A DNA stretch of 6,082 nucleotides from Treponema sp. GTDB taxonomy: Bacteria > Spirochaetota > Spirochaetia > Treponematales > Treponemataceae. The position numbers and the translations under genes are program-made. Below, one piece after another: positions 1 to 5,919 of the stretch; the first letter of the stretch is position 1; each line of letters begins with the position of its first letter. The stretch covers positions 1-6,082 of the forward strand of contig JAFOTA010000245.1 in assembly GCA_017421145.1 (NCBI GenBank), in the 5' to 3' direction. The notes beneath the pieces were generated by a model. It was not told the origin of the DNA. It worked only from the letters and a program-made list of their open reading frames with translations, and searched no databases.

Positions 1-1
1 C

Positions 2-349
2 TATGCTGTAATCATTGATGAAGCTCACTCATCACAGTCAGGTTCTCATGCCAAGAACCTTAAGAAGGGATTAAGTGGTGCTGATGTTGATGATTTTGCA
101 CTTGATGAAGCTGAAGATGATATAGATGAAGCAATCATCAGAGAGCTTGAAAAAGTAAGGAATACAAGCAACATATCATTCTTTGCATTCACTGCTACAC
201 CTAAAAACAAGACACTTGAAATGTTCGGATACAAAGATGAAAATGGACAATTCCATTCCCACCACCTTTACAGCATGAAACAGGCCATAGCAGAAGGATT
301 CATCCGGATGATGCAACAGGAGCGTTTATATGGCAGAAAATCTGCTTGA
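2..349 (+). pseudogene. hsdR: Type I restriction enzyme R subunit (HsdR) fragment, truncated at both ends
   Basis: HsdR is the ATP-dependent translocase and nuclease subunit of type I restriction systems. The frame starting at base 2 gives 115 residues with no start codon, so the gene enters from outside the window. It shows SF2 helicase motif II (IIDEAHSSQSG, near residues 4-14), an acidic linker, motif III in FFAFTATPKNKTLEMFG (about residues 60-76), and the conserved HLYSMKQAIAEGFI segment (about residues 88-101). Family members continue for several hundred residues after EGFI. Here the frame changes to RMMQQERLYGRKSA and ends at a TGA (347-349) 20 nt inside sufC, so the C-terminal translocase and HsdM-contact regions are missing. 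The tail overlaps the sufC ribosome-binding site. Base composition is lower in G+C than the suf genes (23 of 60 at 61-120, against 28 of 60 at 2281-2340), which suggests a different origin. Inference: a gene remnant left by rearrangement, or an assembly chimera. The family call is confident; the cause of truncation is not. Confidence 0.85.
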
Positions 350-1181
350 AATCAAAAATATCAGTGCCTGCGTTGATGAGAAACAACTTCTTCATTCAAT
401 AACCCTGAACATAAAAGCCGGGGAAACCCACGTGCTCATGGGACCGAACGGAGCTGGAAAATCAACTTTGGGCAACGTACTCATGGCAAATCCCGAATAC
501 ACGGTGACCGGCGGCCAGATTTTCTTTGACGGAAAGGACATTACCGGAGACGACACGGACAAAAGGGCAAAAGCAGGAATGTTCCTTTCTTTCCAGGATC
601 CGCTTGAAGTTCCGGGAATTTCGCTAGAATCGTTCATCAGGACAAGCGTACAGCAGGTGACCGGCACAAGGGTCAAGCTCATGGCATTTCAAAAAGAGCT
701 TGAAAAGGCCATGGAACTCCTCAACATGAACAAATCATACGCAACAAGGGATCTGAACGTCGGTTTTTCCGGCGGTGAAAAGAAAAAGTCCGAAATCCTC
801 CAGCTTCTGATGCTCAAGCCGAAATTCGCAATCCTTGACGAAACTGACTCAGGTCTTGACATAGATGCAGTCCGCACGGTCAGCAAAGGCGTTGAAGAAT
901 TCAGAAAGACCAACAACGGCGCGCTTCTAATCATAACTCATTCGACCAAAATCCTTGAAAGCCTGCACGTGGACAAAACGCACATCATGGTAAAGGGAAG
1001 GATCGTAAAAGAAGGTGACGGTTCCCTCGTTGATGAAGTGAACGCAAAGGGATTCGATCCGTTCATTCCTGAAGAAATCAAGGCGGAAGAAAGAAAAGCC
1101 GCATTGCTTGCAGCCGCAAAAGCAGCCATGGAAAGCGTAAAGACGGCAGAAATCGGAGGCAGGGCTGATGTCAGAAAGTAA
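330..1181 (+). CDS. sufC: Fe-S cluster assembly ATPase SufC
   Basis: SufC is the cytosolic ABC-type ATPase that drives the SufBC2D scaffold during Fe-S cluster building; it has no membrane partner. The 283-residue product has Walker A GPNGAGKST (38-46), a Q-loop FLSFQDPLEVPG (85-96, Gln89), ABC signature FSGGEKKK (146-153), Walker B plus D-loop FAILDETDSGLD (166-177, Glu171 catalytic) and H-loop His204. The LDETDSGLDID form is typical of SufC rather than of transport ATPases. E. coli SufC has 248 residues; this one carries an extra C-terminal tail from about residue 246, rich in Ala, Lys and Glu (EERKAALLAAAKAAMES) and probably helical. The ATG at 330 follows AGGAG (318-322) with a 7-nt spacer. 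It is the first suf gene, overlaps the hsdR remnant by 20 nt and sufB by 14 nt. No promoter of its own is evident upstream, because the upstream DNA is hsdR coding sequence. Confidence 0.97.
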   Translation: MAENLLEIKNISACVDEKQLLHSITLNIKAGETHVLMGPNGAGKSTLGNVLMANPEYTVTGGQIFFDGKDITGDDTDKRAKAGMFLSFQDPLEVPGISLESFIRTSVQQVTGTRVKLMAFQKELEKAMELLNMNKSYATRDLNVGFSGGEKKKSEILQLLMLKPKFAILDETDSGLDIDAVRTVSKGVEEFRKTNNGALLIITHSTKILESLHVDKTHIMVKGRIVKEGDGSLVDEVNAKGFDPFIPEEIKAEERKAALLAAAKAAMESVKTAEIGGRADVRK

Positions 1182-2580
1182 AAGCATAATAAATGACGTT
1201 GACACCTCCTTCTATGATTTCCGTTACGATGAGAACGACACAGATTTCTACAAAGTGCGCAAAGGCCTTGACAAAGAGGTGGTCCAGAGAATAAGCGAGG
1301 AAAAAAACGATCCTGAATGGGTGAGAAATCTCCGGTTCAAGTCGCTCGATATATTCAACAAAATGAAGGAGCCTGACTGGGGCCCGGACATCCATGACCT
1401 GGACGTTCAGAACATTGTCCACTATGTAAAGCCTAAAACGGAAATGGCTGCCAGATGGGAAGACGTTCCTCAGGACATAAAGGACACTTTTGAAAAACTC
1501 GGAATCCCTGAGGCTGAAAGAAAAAGCCTTGCAGGTGTAGGCGCACAGTACGACAGCGAAGTGGTGTACCACAACGTAAAGGACGAGGTTGCAAAGCAGG
1601 GCGTAATCTACACGGACATGGAAAGCGCTCTTCATGGTGAATATGCCGATATGGTCGAAAAATATTTTATGACCGTAATTCCGCCGACCGATCACAAATT
1701 TGCGGCATTGCACGGTGCTGTTTGGAGCGGAGGAAGCTTTGTCTACGTTCCGAAGGGAGTCAAGGTCTCTGTTCCGCTCCAGTCTTATTTCAGGCTTAAT
1801 GCCGCAGGTGCAGGACAGTTCGAGCACACGCTCATCGTCGTAGATGAAGGTGCGGACGTGCATTTTATCGAAGGATGCTCGGCTCCTAAATACAACGTGG
1901 CAAACCTCCATGCAGGATGCGTTGAGCTTATAGTAAAGAAGAACGCTCATCTCAGGTACAGCACCATAGAAAACTGGTCAAAAAATATGTACAACCTGAA
2001 CTCAAAGCGTGCCCTGGTCGAAGAAAACGGAAAGATGGAGTGGGTCAGCGGATCTTTTGGAAGCCACATATCCTACCTCTATCCGACGACAATCCTAAAG
2101 GGCGACCATTCGCTCTGTGAATTCACCGGAATCACGTTCAGCGGAAAAGGCCAGGATCTCGACACAGGCGCAAAGATGATCCACATCGGAAAATATACGT
2201 CAAGCGTCATAAGCTCGAAATCAATATCGAAATCAGGCGGAAGGAACACATACAGAAGCTCCATAGTCGTAAACCCATCCGCAAAACATTCGAAAGTCTC
2301 CGTAAACTGCGATTCTCTCATGCTCGATTCAGAAAGCCGCTCGGACACAATCCCGGCAATGAACATAATGACAGATGACTGCGACGTAGGACATGAAGCG
2401 AAAATCGGACGCATTTCAAACAAGGCAATCTTCTACCTTATGAGCCGCGGACTCCCTGAAGATGAAGCGAGGTCTCTCATAGTGTCGGGATTCGCAAATC
2501 CTGTAAGAAAAGAGCTGCCTCTTGAATATGCCGTTGAAATGAACAATCTCATAAAGCTGGAAATGAAGGGGACTATGTGA
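1168..2580 (+). CDS. sufB: Fe-S cluster assembly scaffold protein SufB
   Basis: SufB is the main scaffold subunit of the cytosolic SufBC2D complex, on which the nascent cluster is assembled. The product has 470 residues (E. coli 495, B. subtilis about 465). The family core is clear: VIPPTDHKFAALHGAVWSGG, YVPKGVKVSVPLQSYFR, the beta-helix region, and a C-terminal SufC-binding end with SRGLPEDEARSLIVSGF. Cys381 in VNCDSLMLD aligns with E. coli Cys405 and Glu410 in HEAKIGRI aligns with Glu434; the 29-residue spacing is the same. Cys237 in EGCSAP is probably the counterpart of the sulfur-accepting Cys254 (my alignment from memory). The ATG at 1168 has GGAGG at 1155-1159 with an 8-nt spacer and lies inside the end of sufC, which suggests translational coupling. 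The stop TGA (2578-2580) shares its last base with the sufD ATG. Confidence 0.97.
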   Translation: MSESKSIINDVDTSFYDFRYDENDTDFYKVRKGLDKEVVQRISEEKNDPEWVRNLRFKSLDIFNKMKEPDWGPDIHDLDVQNIVHYVKPKTEMAARWEDVPQDIKDTFEKLGIPEAERKSLAGVGAQYDSEVVYHNVKDEVAKQGVIYTDMESALHGEYADMVEKYFMTVIPPTDHKFAALHGAVWSGGSFVYVPKGVKVSVPLQSYFRLNAAGAGQFEHTLIVVDEGADVHFIEGCSAPKYNVANLHAGCVELIVKKNAHLRYSTIENWSKNMYNLNSKRALVEENGKMEWVSGSFGSHISYLYPTTILKGDHSLCEFTGITFSGKGQDLDTGAKMIHIGKYTSSVISSKSISKSGGRNTYRSSIVVNPSAKHSKVSVNCDSLMLDSESRSDTIPAMNIMTDDCDVGHEAKIGRISNKAIFYLMSRGLPEDEARSLIVSGFANPVRKELPLEYAVEMNNLIKLEMKGTM

Positions 2581-3683
2581 TGGAAAATACAATTTCAGAC
2601 AAAAACCGTATCTCTGCTGACGTAAACGCATTTCCTTCATTGACATGGCATCATCTTCATATAAACCACGGTCATTTTGAGGGAAACATAGACAGTGAAG
2701 CGTCTTTCACCGCATCCAATCTGCCGGAGAACGTTGAAATAACCAGGGTGCCGCTTGACCAAAATCTGCTTGATGAAAAAATCCGCACTCAGATGGGAGA
2801 AGATTTCGATGAGGAAATCGAGCGGACTGCAAGGGAAAACGGAATTCAGGCAAACCTAATAAGCATAAAAAAGGGATCTCATGCAGAAAAAACCGCGCGC
2901 ATCACGTTCAATGCAGACAGCATGAAAAATCAGGCGGCGGAGACAGTGATAGTCGCAGGTGAAGGTTCAGCATCATCGTTTGTTTTTGAATACATAGGAT
3001 CAGGAAGCGGAGAAGGCACGTTCGGACACAGGATCAGGGCATTGTGCGCTCCGGGTGCAAAGCTCAGCATTTCTACCGTCAATCTGCTTGGAAAGAACAT
3101 GAGCTGCTACAACGGAATAGGAGCCGTACAAAAGGAAAATTCATCGTTCTCCCTTATCCAGGTTGACTTGGGCGCAAAAAACACCGTGACAGGCTCCTAC
3201 ATCGTTCTGGAAGGATATCAGGCGGAATCTTCAGTAAAAAACGGATATCTTTCAAAAGAAAACCAGAACATAGACATAAACTATGTCGCAAGGCATGAGG
3301 GAAAGGAAACAAAAAGCGCCGCAACCGCAAACGGAGTCATGGACGGAAAATCAAAAAAAGCCTGGAGGGGAACGATAGATTTCATAACAGGCTGTACGGA
3401 CGCATCAGGTGACGAACAGGAAAACGTTCTTCTCCTTAACCCGGAGACAGTTAACAAATCCATGCCGGTAATCCTCTGCGGAGAGGAAAGCGTTGACGGA
3501 AGACACGGCTCAACCGTCGGAAAACTTGATGAAAACGAGCTTTTATACCTTGGCACACGCGGAATCGACAAGGAAACCGCCCGCACCATGATGATTAAAA
3601 GCCGCATAAACGCAGTGTCACGCTGCATAGATGATGAAAGCACAAAAGAAAAAATAGAAGACTTTTTGAAGGATGCATTATGA
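2580..3683 (+). CDS. sufD: Fe-S cluster assembly protein SufD
   Basis: SufD is the SufB paralogue that pairs with SufB in the SufBC2D scaffold and contributes a cluster ligand. The product has 367 residues, shorter than E. coli (423) or B. subtilis (437) SufD, mainly through a reduced N-terminal helical region. It begins with FPSLTWHHLHIN (about 20-31), followed by a beta-helix core and the diagnostic C-terminus GRHGSTVGKLDENELLYLGTRG. His309 in RHGSTVG matches E. coli SufD His360, reported as essential with SufB Cys405. I chose the ATG at 2580 over the in-frame GTG one codon earlier. GAAGGGG at 2565-2571 stands 8 nt from that ATG, and TGATG links it to the sufB stop. The stop overlaps sufS by ATGA. 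Sequence is less conserved than in its neighbours, as usual for SufD, but the position and C-terminus make the call firm. Confidence 0.95.
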   Translation: MENTISDKNRISADVNAFPSLTWHHLHINHGHFEGNIDSEASFTASNLPENVEITRVPLDQNLLDEKIRTQMGEDFDEEIERTARENGIQANLISIKKGSHAEKTARITFNADSMKNQAAETVIVAGEGSASSFVFEYIGSGSGEGTFGHRIRALCAPGAKLSISTVNLLGKNMSCYNGIGAVQKENSSFSLIQVDLGAKNTVTGSYIVLEGYQAESSVKNGYLSKENQNIDINYVARHEGKETKSAATANGVMDGKSKKAWRGTIDFITGCTDASGDEQENVLLLNPETVNKSMPVILCGEESVDGRHGSTVGKLDENELLYLGTRGIDKETARTMMIKSRINAVSRCIDDESTKEKIEDFLKDAL

Positions 3684-4921
3684 TTGAAACGGATAAGATA
3701 AGAAAGGATTTTCCACTTCTGTCATCGGAAGAGAACAGAAAGCTGATTTATTTTGACAACGCGGCCACGACACAAAGACCTTCTTGCGTCCTTGATGCAG
3801 TAGCAGGGTTTTACAAGTCGGCGAACGCAAATCCGCTCCGGGGACTGTACAAGCTTTCCGTAAAGGCAACCGATGTATATGAGGAATCAAGGAAAACCAC
3901 GGCAGATTTCCTGAATGCTGAATACAACGAGATAATCTTCACTAGAAATGCATCTGAAAGCCTCAATCTTGTCGCATACACATACGGACTTTCAAATGTG
4001 GAAGACGGTGACGAGATAGTGATTTCCAGCATGGAACACCATTCGAACATACTCCCGTGGCAGATGGTCGCAAGGACAAAGGGCGCGAAGCTTGTTTTTC
4101 TTGAAGCCGATGACGAGGGCATAATCACTGAGGAAGAGTGGAAATCAAAAATCGGAAGCAGGACAAAAATCGTCTCCATAACGCATGTTAGCAACGTCCT
4201 TGGAATAACGAATCCTGTAAAAGAGATCGCTCGGTATGCGCATTCAGTCGGAAACGATGGAAAAGGAGCCGTAGTGGTGCTTGACGGTGCTCAGAGCACG
4301 CCGCACATAAAAGTTGACGTAAAGGACCTTGACGTTGATTTCTTCGCATTCTCAGGACACAAGCTCTGCGGACCAATGGGAATAGGTGCGTTATACGGTA
4401 AAATCAGCCTTTTGAACTCAATGCCTCCGTTCCTTCTCGGCGGTGAGATGATAGAGTACGTGACCAGGGAAAGCGCGACGTTTGCAGAGGTTCCTCACAA
4501 GTTTGAGGCAGGAACTGTAAATGCAGCGGGAGCAGCAGGACTTGCAGCCGCAATAAAATACATACAGGGAATCGGTCTTGAAAACATCGAGGAAAACGAC
4601 AACAGGCTTTGTACGCTCCTCATGGAAAAGATGAAGGAAATCCCCCATCTGCACATAATCGGGAACAAAGATCCTTTGAAGCACTGCGGTATCGTCACGT
4701 TCGTGATTGACGGCGTGCATCCGCATGACATAGCGACCATGCTGGACACCGAAAACATAGCTATAAGGGCAGGACACCACTGTGCTCAGCCACTCATGGA
4801 AAAACTTGGGGTAGGAAGCACTGCAAGGGCAAGCCTTTATTTCTACAACACGGAAGAAGAAGTTGAGCGTTTCGCAGAAAAGCTTTCAAAAGTCCGCGCC
4901 TGGATGGGGCTGAAAGATTAG
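3680..4921 (+). CDS. sufS: Cysteine desulfurase SufS (SufU-dependent type)
   Basis: SufS is a PLP-dependent group II cysteine desulfurase that converts L-cysteine to L-alanine and holds the sulfur as a cysteine persulfide for cluster assembly. The product has 413 residues (406 in E. coli and B. subtilis). YFDNAATTQRP lies near residues 20-30. MEHHSNILPW (118-127) carries the PLP-stacking His, VLDGAQSTPH is the cofactor-binding segment, FSGHKLCGPMG contains Schiff-base Lys228, and RAGHHCAQPLM contains the active Cys368. His349 in VHPHD lies 19 residues before Cys368. This is the same spacing as His342 and Cys361 of B. subtilis SufS, where that His swaps zinc ligands with SufU, so the partner should be the downstream SufU. 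ATG at 3680 overlaps the sufD stop (ATGA), with GAAGGA at 3668-3673 as its ribosome-binding site. Confidence 0.97.
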   Translation: MIETDKIRKDFPLLSSEENRKLIYFDNAATTQRPSCVLDAVAGFYKSANANPLRGLYKLSVKATDVYEESRKTTADFLNAEYNEIIFTRNASESLNLVAYTYGLSNVEDGDEIVISSMEHHSNILPWQMVARTKGAKLVFLEADDEGIITEEEWKSKIGSRTKIVSITHVSNVLGITNPVKEIARYAHSVGNDGKGAVVVLDGAQSTPHIKVDVKDLDVDFFAFSGHKLCGPMGIGALYGKISLLNSMPPFLLGGEMIEYVTRESATFAEVPHKFEAGTVNAAGAAGLAAAIKYIQGIGLENIEENDNRLCTLLMEKMKEIPHLHIIGNKDPLKHCGIVTFVIDGVHPHDIATMLDTENIAIRAGHHCAQPLMEKLGVGSTARASLYFYNTEEEVERFAEKLSKVRAWMGLKD

Positions 4922-4942
4922 GGAAGCTTAGGAGAAATCATT

Positions 4943-5422
4943 ATGGAAATAAAGGAACTGTATGCCGAAATCTTGAACGAGCACAACCTGAACCCCGTGC
5001 ACAAGGGCATAACCGAAGGAGCGACATACACGCTTCAGGGAGTGAACCCAAGTTGCGGCGACAACATTTACCTTCAGCTGAAAATCGATGAAAACGGAGT
5101 GATTACGGAAGGAAGCTTCAACGGCTCTGGATGTGCGATAAGCCAGGCATCCGTGGACATGATGCTTGATGACATAATAGGAAAGACCAAGGATGAGGCA
5201 CTGCGCCTTGCGTCCCTTTTCATGGGCATGATAAAAGGCACCGTCACAGATGATTCTGAACTTGAAGAGCTTGACGAGGCTGCCTCGCTCAAAAACATAA
5301 GCTTCATGCCTGCACGTGTAAAATGCGCAGTACTTGGATGGCACACGATGGAAGAAATGCTGAAGAACAATCTTTCGGCGGCTTCCGGCAAAGCAGGGCA
5401 CTGTTCGACAGAAAACATGTAA
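4943..5422 (+). CDS. sufU: Zn-dependent sulfur-transfer protein SufU
   Basis: SufU accepts persulfide sulfur from SufS and passes it to the SufBCD scaffold; it replaces SufE in this type of SUF system. The product has 159 residues (B. subtilis about 147). The four zinc ligands are all present: Cys38 and Asp40 in PSCGDN, Cys64 in GSGCAISQAS, and Cys128 in RVKCAVLGWH. The extra segment before Cys128 (about residues 100-125, DDSELEELDEAASLKN) is the insertion that separates SufU from the shorter scaffold IscU, and the IscU HscA-binding LPPVK motif is not seen. The Cys-rich C-terminal tail beyond about residue 145 looks variable. The ATG at 4943 has AGGAG at 4930-4934 with an 8-nt spacer. It lies 21 nt after sufS and is the last gene of the operon, ending 4 nt before the terminator hairpin. 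Confidence 0.96.
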   Translation: MEIKELYAEILNEHNLNPVHKGITEGATYTLQGVNPSCGDNIYLQLKIDENGVITEGSFNGSGCAISQASVDMMLDDIIGKTKDEALRLASLFMGMIKGTVTDDSELEELDEAASLKNISFMPARVKCAVLGWHTMEEMLKNNLSAASGKAGHCSTENM

Positions 5423-5426
5423 ACAA

Positions 5427-5461
5427 AAAGGGTTGTCCAACTGATTGTCGGGCAACCCTTT
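5427..5461. terminator. Bidirectional intrinsic terminator between sufU and HU
   Basis: A 12-bp stem is formed by AAAGGGTTGTCC (5427-5438) and GGGCAACCCTTT (5450-5461), with one G-U pair and an 11-nt loop. It sits 4 nt after the sufU stop and 24 nt from the HU stop. On the - strand the stem runs into TTTTTGTTT, a good U-tract for ending HU transcription. On the + strand the tract is weaker (TTTGTTAGTT). Its position between converging genes supports use in both directions. Confidence 0.85.
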
Positions 5462-5485
5462 GTTAGTTATCGATTATAACACCGC

Positions 5486-5764
5486 TTATTTTTTGTTGAC
5501 GGCATCTTTAAGGGCTTTTCCAGCACTGAATTTAGGAGCCTTTGATGCCGGGATAGTAATTTCTTCCCTTGTCTTAGGATTAAGACCCTTGCGTTCTTTT
5601 CTCTCACCGACAGAGAATGTTCCGAAACCAACCAACTGCACTTTGTCACCCTTTACCAATGCAGAAGTTACGGCTTCAATAAAAGCCTTAACAGCTGTAT
5701 CGCTGTCTTTTTTTGTCATACCGGTTGATTCAGCAATAGCGTCTACTAATTCTACTCTAGTCAT
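5486..5764 (-). CDS. HU family (DNABII) histone-like DNA-binding protein
   Basis: HU dimers bend and compact DNA in the nucleoid with little sequence preference. The 92-residue product matches the usual length of about 90. It has an N-terminal helical dimerisation part (MTRVELVDAIAESTG, then TKKDSDTAVKAFIEAV), the DNABII hallmark GFGTFSVGERKERKG (46-60), a beta-arm with the DNA-intercalating Pro63 in GLNPKTRE, and the closing IPASKAPKFSAGKALKDAVN. The Arg usually found before Asn-Pro is Leu61 here. A HU versus IHF distinction cannot be settled from sequence alone, but no IHF-specific feature stands out. The start has GGAGA (5771-5775 on the complement) with a 6-nt spacer. The gene converges on sufU and is read from its own promoter in the divergent region to the right. 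Confidence 0.96.
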   Translation of the reverse strand: MTRVELVDAIAESTGMTKKDSDTAVKAFIEAVTSALVKGDKVQLVGFGTFSVGERKERKGLNPKTREEITIPASKAPKFSAGKALKDAVNKK

Positions 5765-5814
5765 ATAGATTCTCCATACATTTTTTTAGCCCCGCCCGAA
5801 AAGGAACGGAAACA

Positions 5815-5854
5815 ACTAGAAAAACTATATATTATGATTAAAAAAAATTCTAGT
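5815..5854. repeat. 7-bp inverted repeat spanning the HU -10 region
   Basis: ACTAGAA (5815-5821) and TTCTAGT (5848-5854) are perfect inverted copies separated by 26 nt of A/T-rich DNA. The proposed HU -10 box (5837-5842) lies between the arms, so the pair could be two half-sites for a regulator or an upstream DNA structure. Arms this short can arise by chance in A/T-rich DNA. Confidence 0.35.
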
Positions 5855-5866
5855 GGTAAAGTTCAA
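5837..5866 (-). promoter_or_regulatory. Candidate sigma-70-type promoter for HU
   Basis: On the - strand, TTGAAC (5866-5861) and TTTAAT (5842-5837) are separated by 18 bp. They match the -35 and -10 consensus at 4 of 6 and 5 of 6 positions. Transcription would begin near 5830, giving a leader of about 65 nt before the HU start. A second pairing, TTTACC (5860-5855) with CATAAT (5836-5831), also 18 bp apart, fits about as well, so the exact boxes are uncertain. Confidence 0.5.
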
Positions 5867-5875
5867 ATCTTGAAC
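5861..5875. promoter_or_regulatory. 15-bp palindrome shared by divergent promoters (candidate operator)
   Basis: GTTCAA-ATC-TTGAAC is a perfect dyad with 6-bp arms and a 3-bp centre. The right arm reads TTGAAC on the + strand and the left arm reads TTGAAC on the - strand. Each can act as the -35 box of one divergent promoter with an 18-bp spacer. A dimeric regulator bound here would block or control both sides at once. No regulator gene is visible in the window. Confidence 0.5.
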
Positions 5876-5899
5876 AAATCCTGATTTTACTGGTATCAT
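5870..5899 (+). promoter_or_regulatory. Candidate promoter for the repeat-containing ORF
   Basis: TTGAAC (5870-5875) and TATCAT (5894-5899) are 18 bp apart, matching the consensus at 4 of 6 and 5 of 6 positions. Transcription would start near 5906, just ahead of the GGAGG at 5909, so the leader would be short. It is divergent from the HU promoter. Confidence 0.45.
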
Positions 5900-5908
5900 A
5901 GAGCAAGC

Positions 5909-5913
5909 GGAGG
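5909..5913 (+). promoter_or_regulatory. Strong ribosome-binding site
   Basis: GGAGG followed by a 6-nt spacer and ATG at 5920 is the best Shine-Dalgarno site of this region. It favours 5920 over the ATG at 5940, which is preceded only by A-rich sequence. Confidence 0.6.
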
Positions 5914-5919
5914 TGTAGA

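Noticed and set aside
46..234. 62-codon - strand frame opposite the hsdR fragment
   Set aside because: Its Ser-rich product mirrors the acidic linker of HsdR on the other strand; no independent support.
1171..1950. Long 259-codon open frame on the - strand opposite sufB
   Set aside because: It is a shadow of the sufB frame. Its product is rich in Cys, Phe, Arg and His with no family motif, and sufB itself has clear conserved residues throughout.
2577..2582. GTG at 2577 as the sufD start
   Set aside because: The adjacent ATG at 2580 has better spacing to GAAGGGG and forms a standard stop-start overlap with sufB; the change is only one residue.
4943..5422. IscU scaffold instead of SufU
   Set aside because: The insertion before the third Cys is present, the LPPVK chaperone motif is absent, and the gene follows sufS in a suf operon.
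5445..5768. 107-codon + strand open frame opposite HU
   Set aside because: It starts inside the terminator hairpin and lies antisense to a fully recognisable HU gene, so it is a shadow.
5785..5812. Hairpin or riboswitch in the HU leader (CCGTTC with GGGCGG on the - strand)
   Set aside because: The stem has only six pairs, two of them G-U, and I recognise no riboswitch core.
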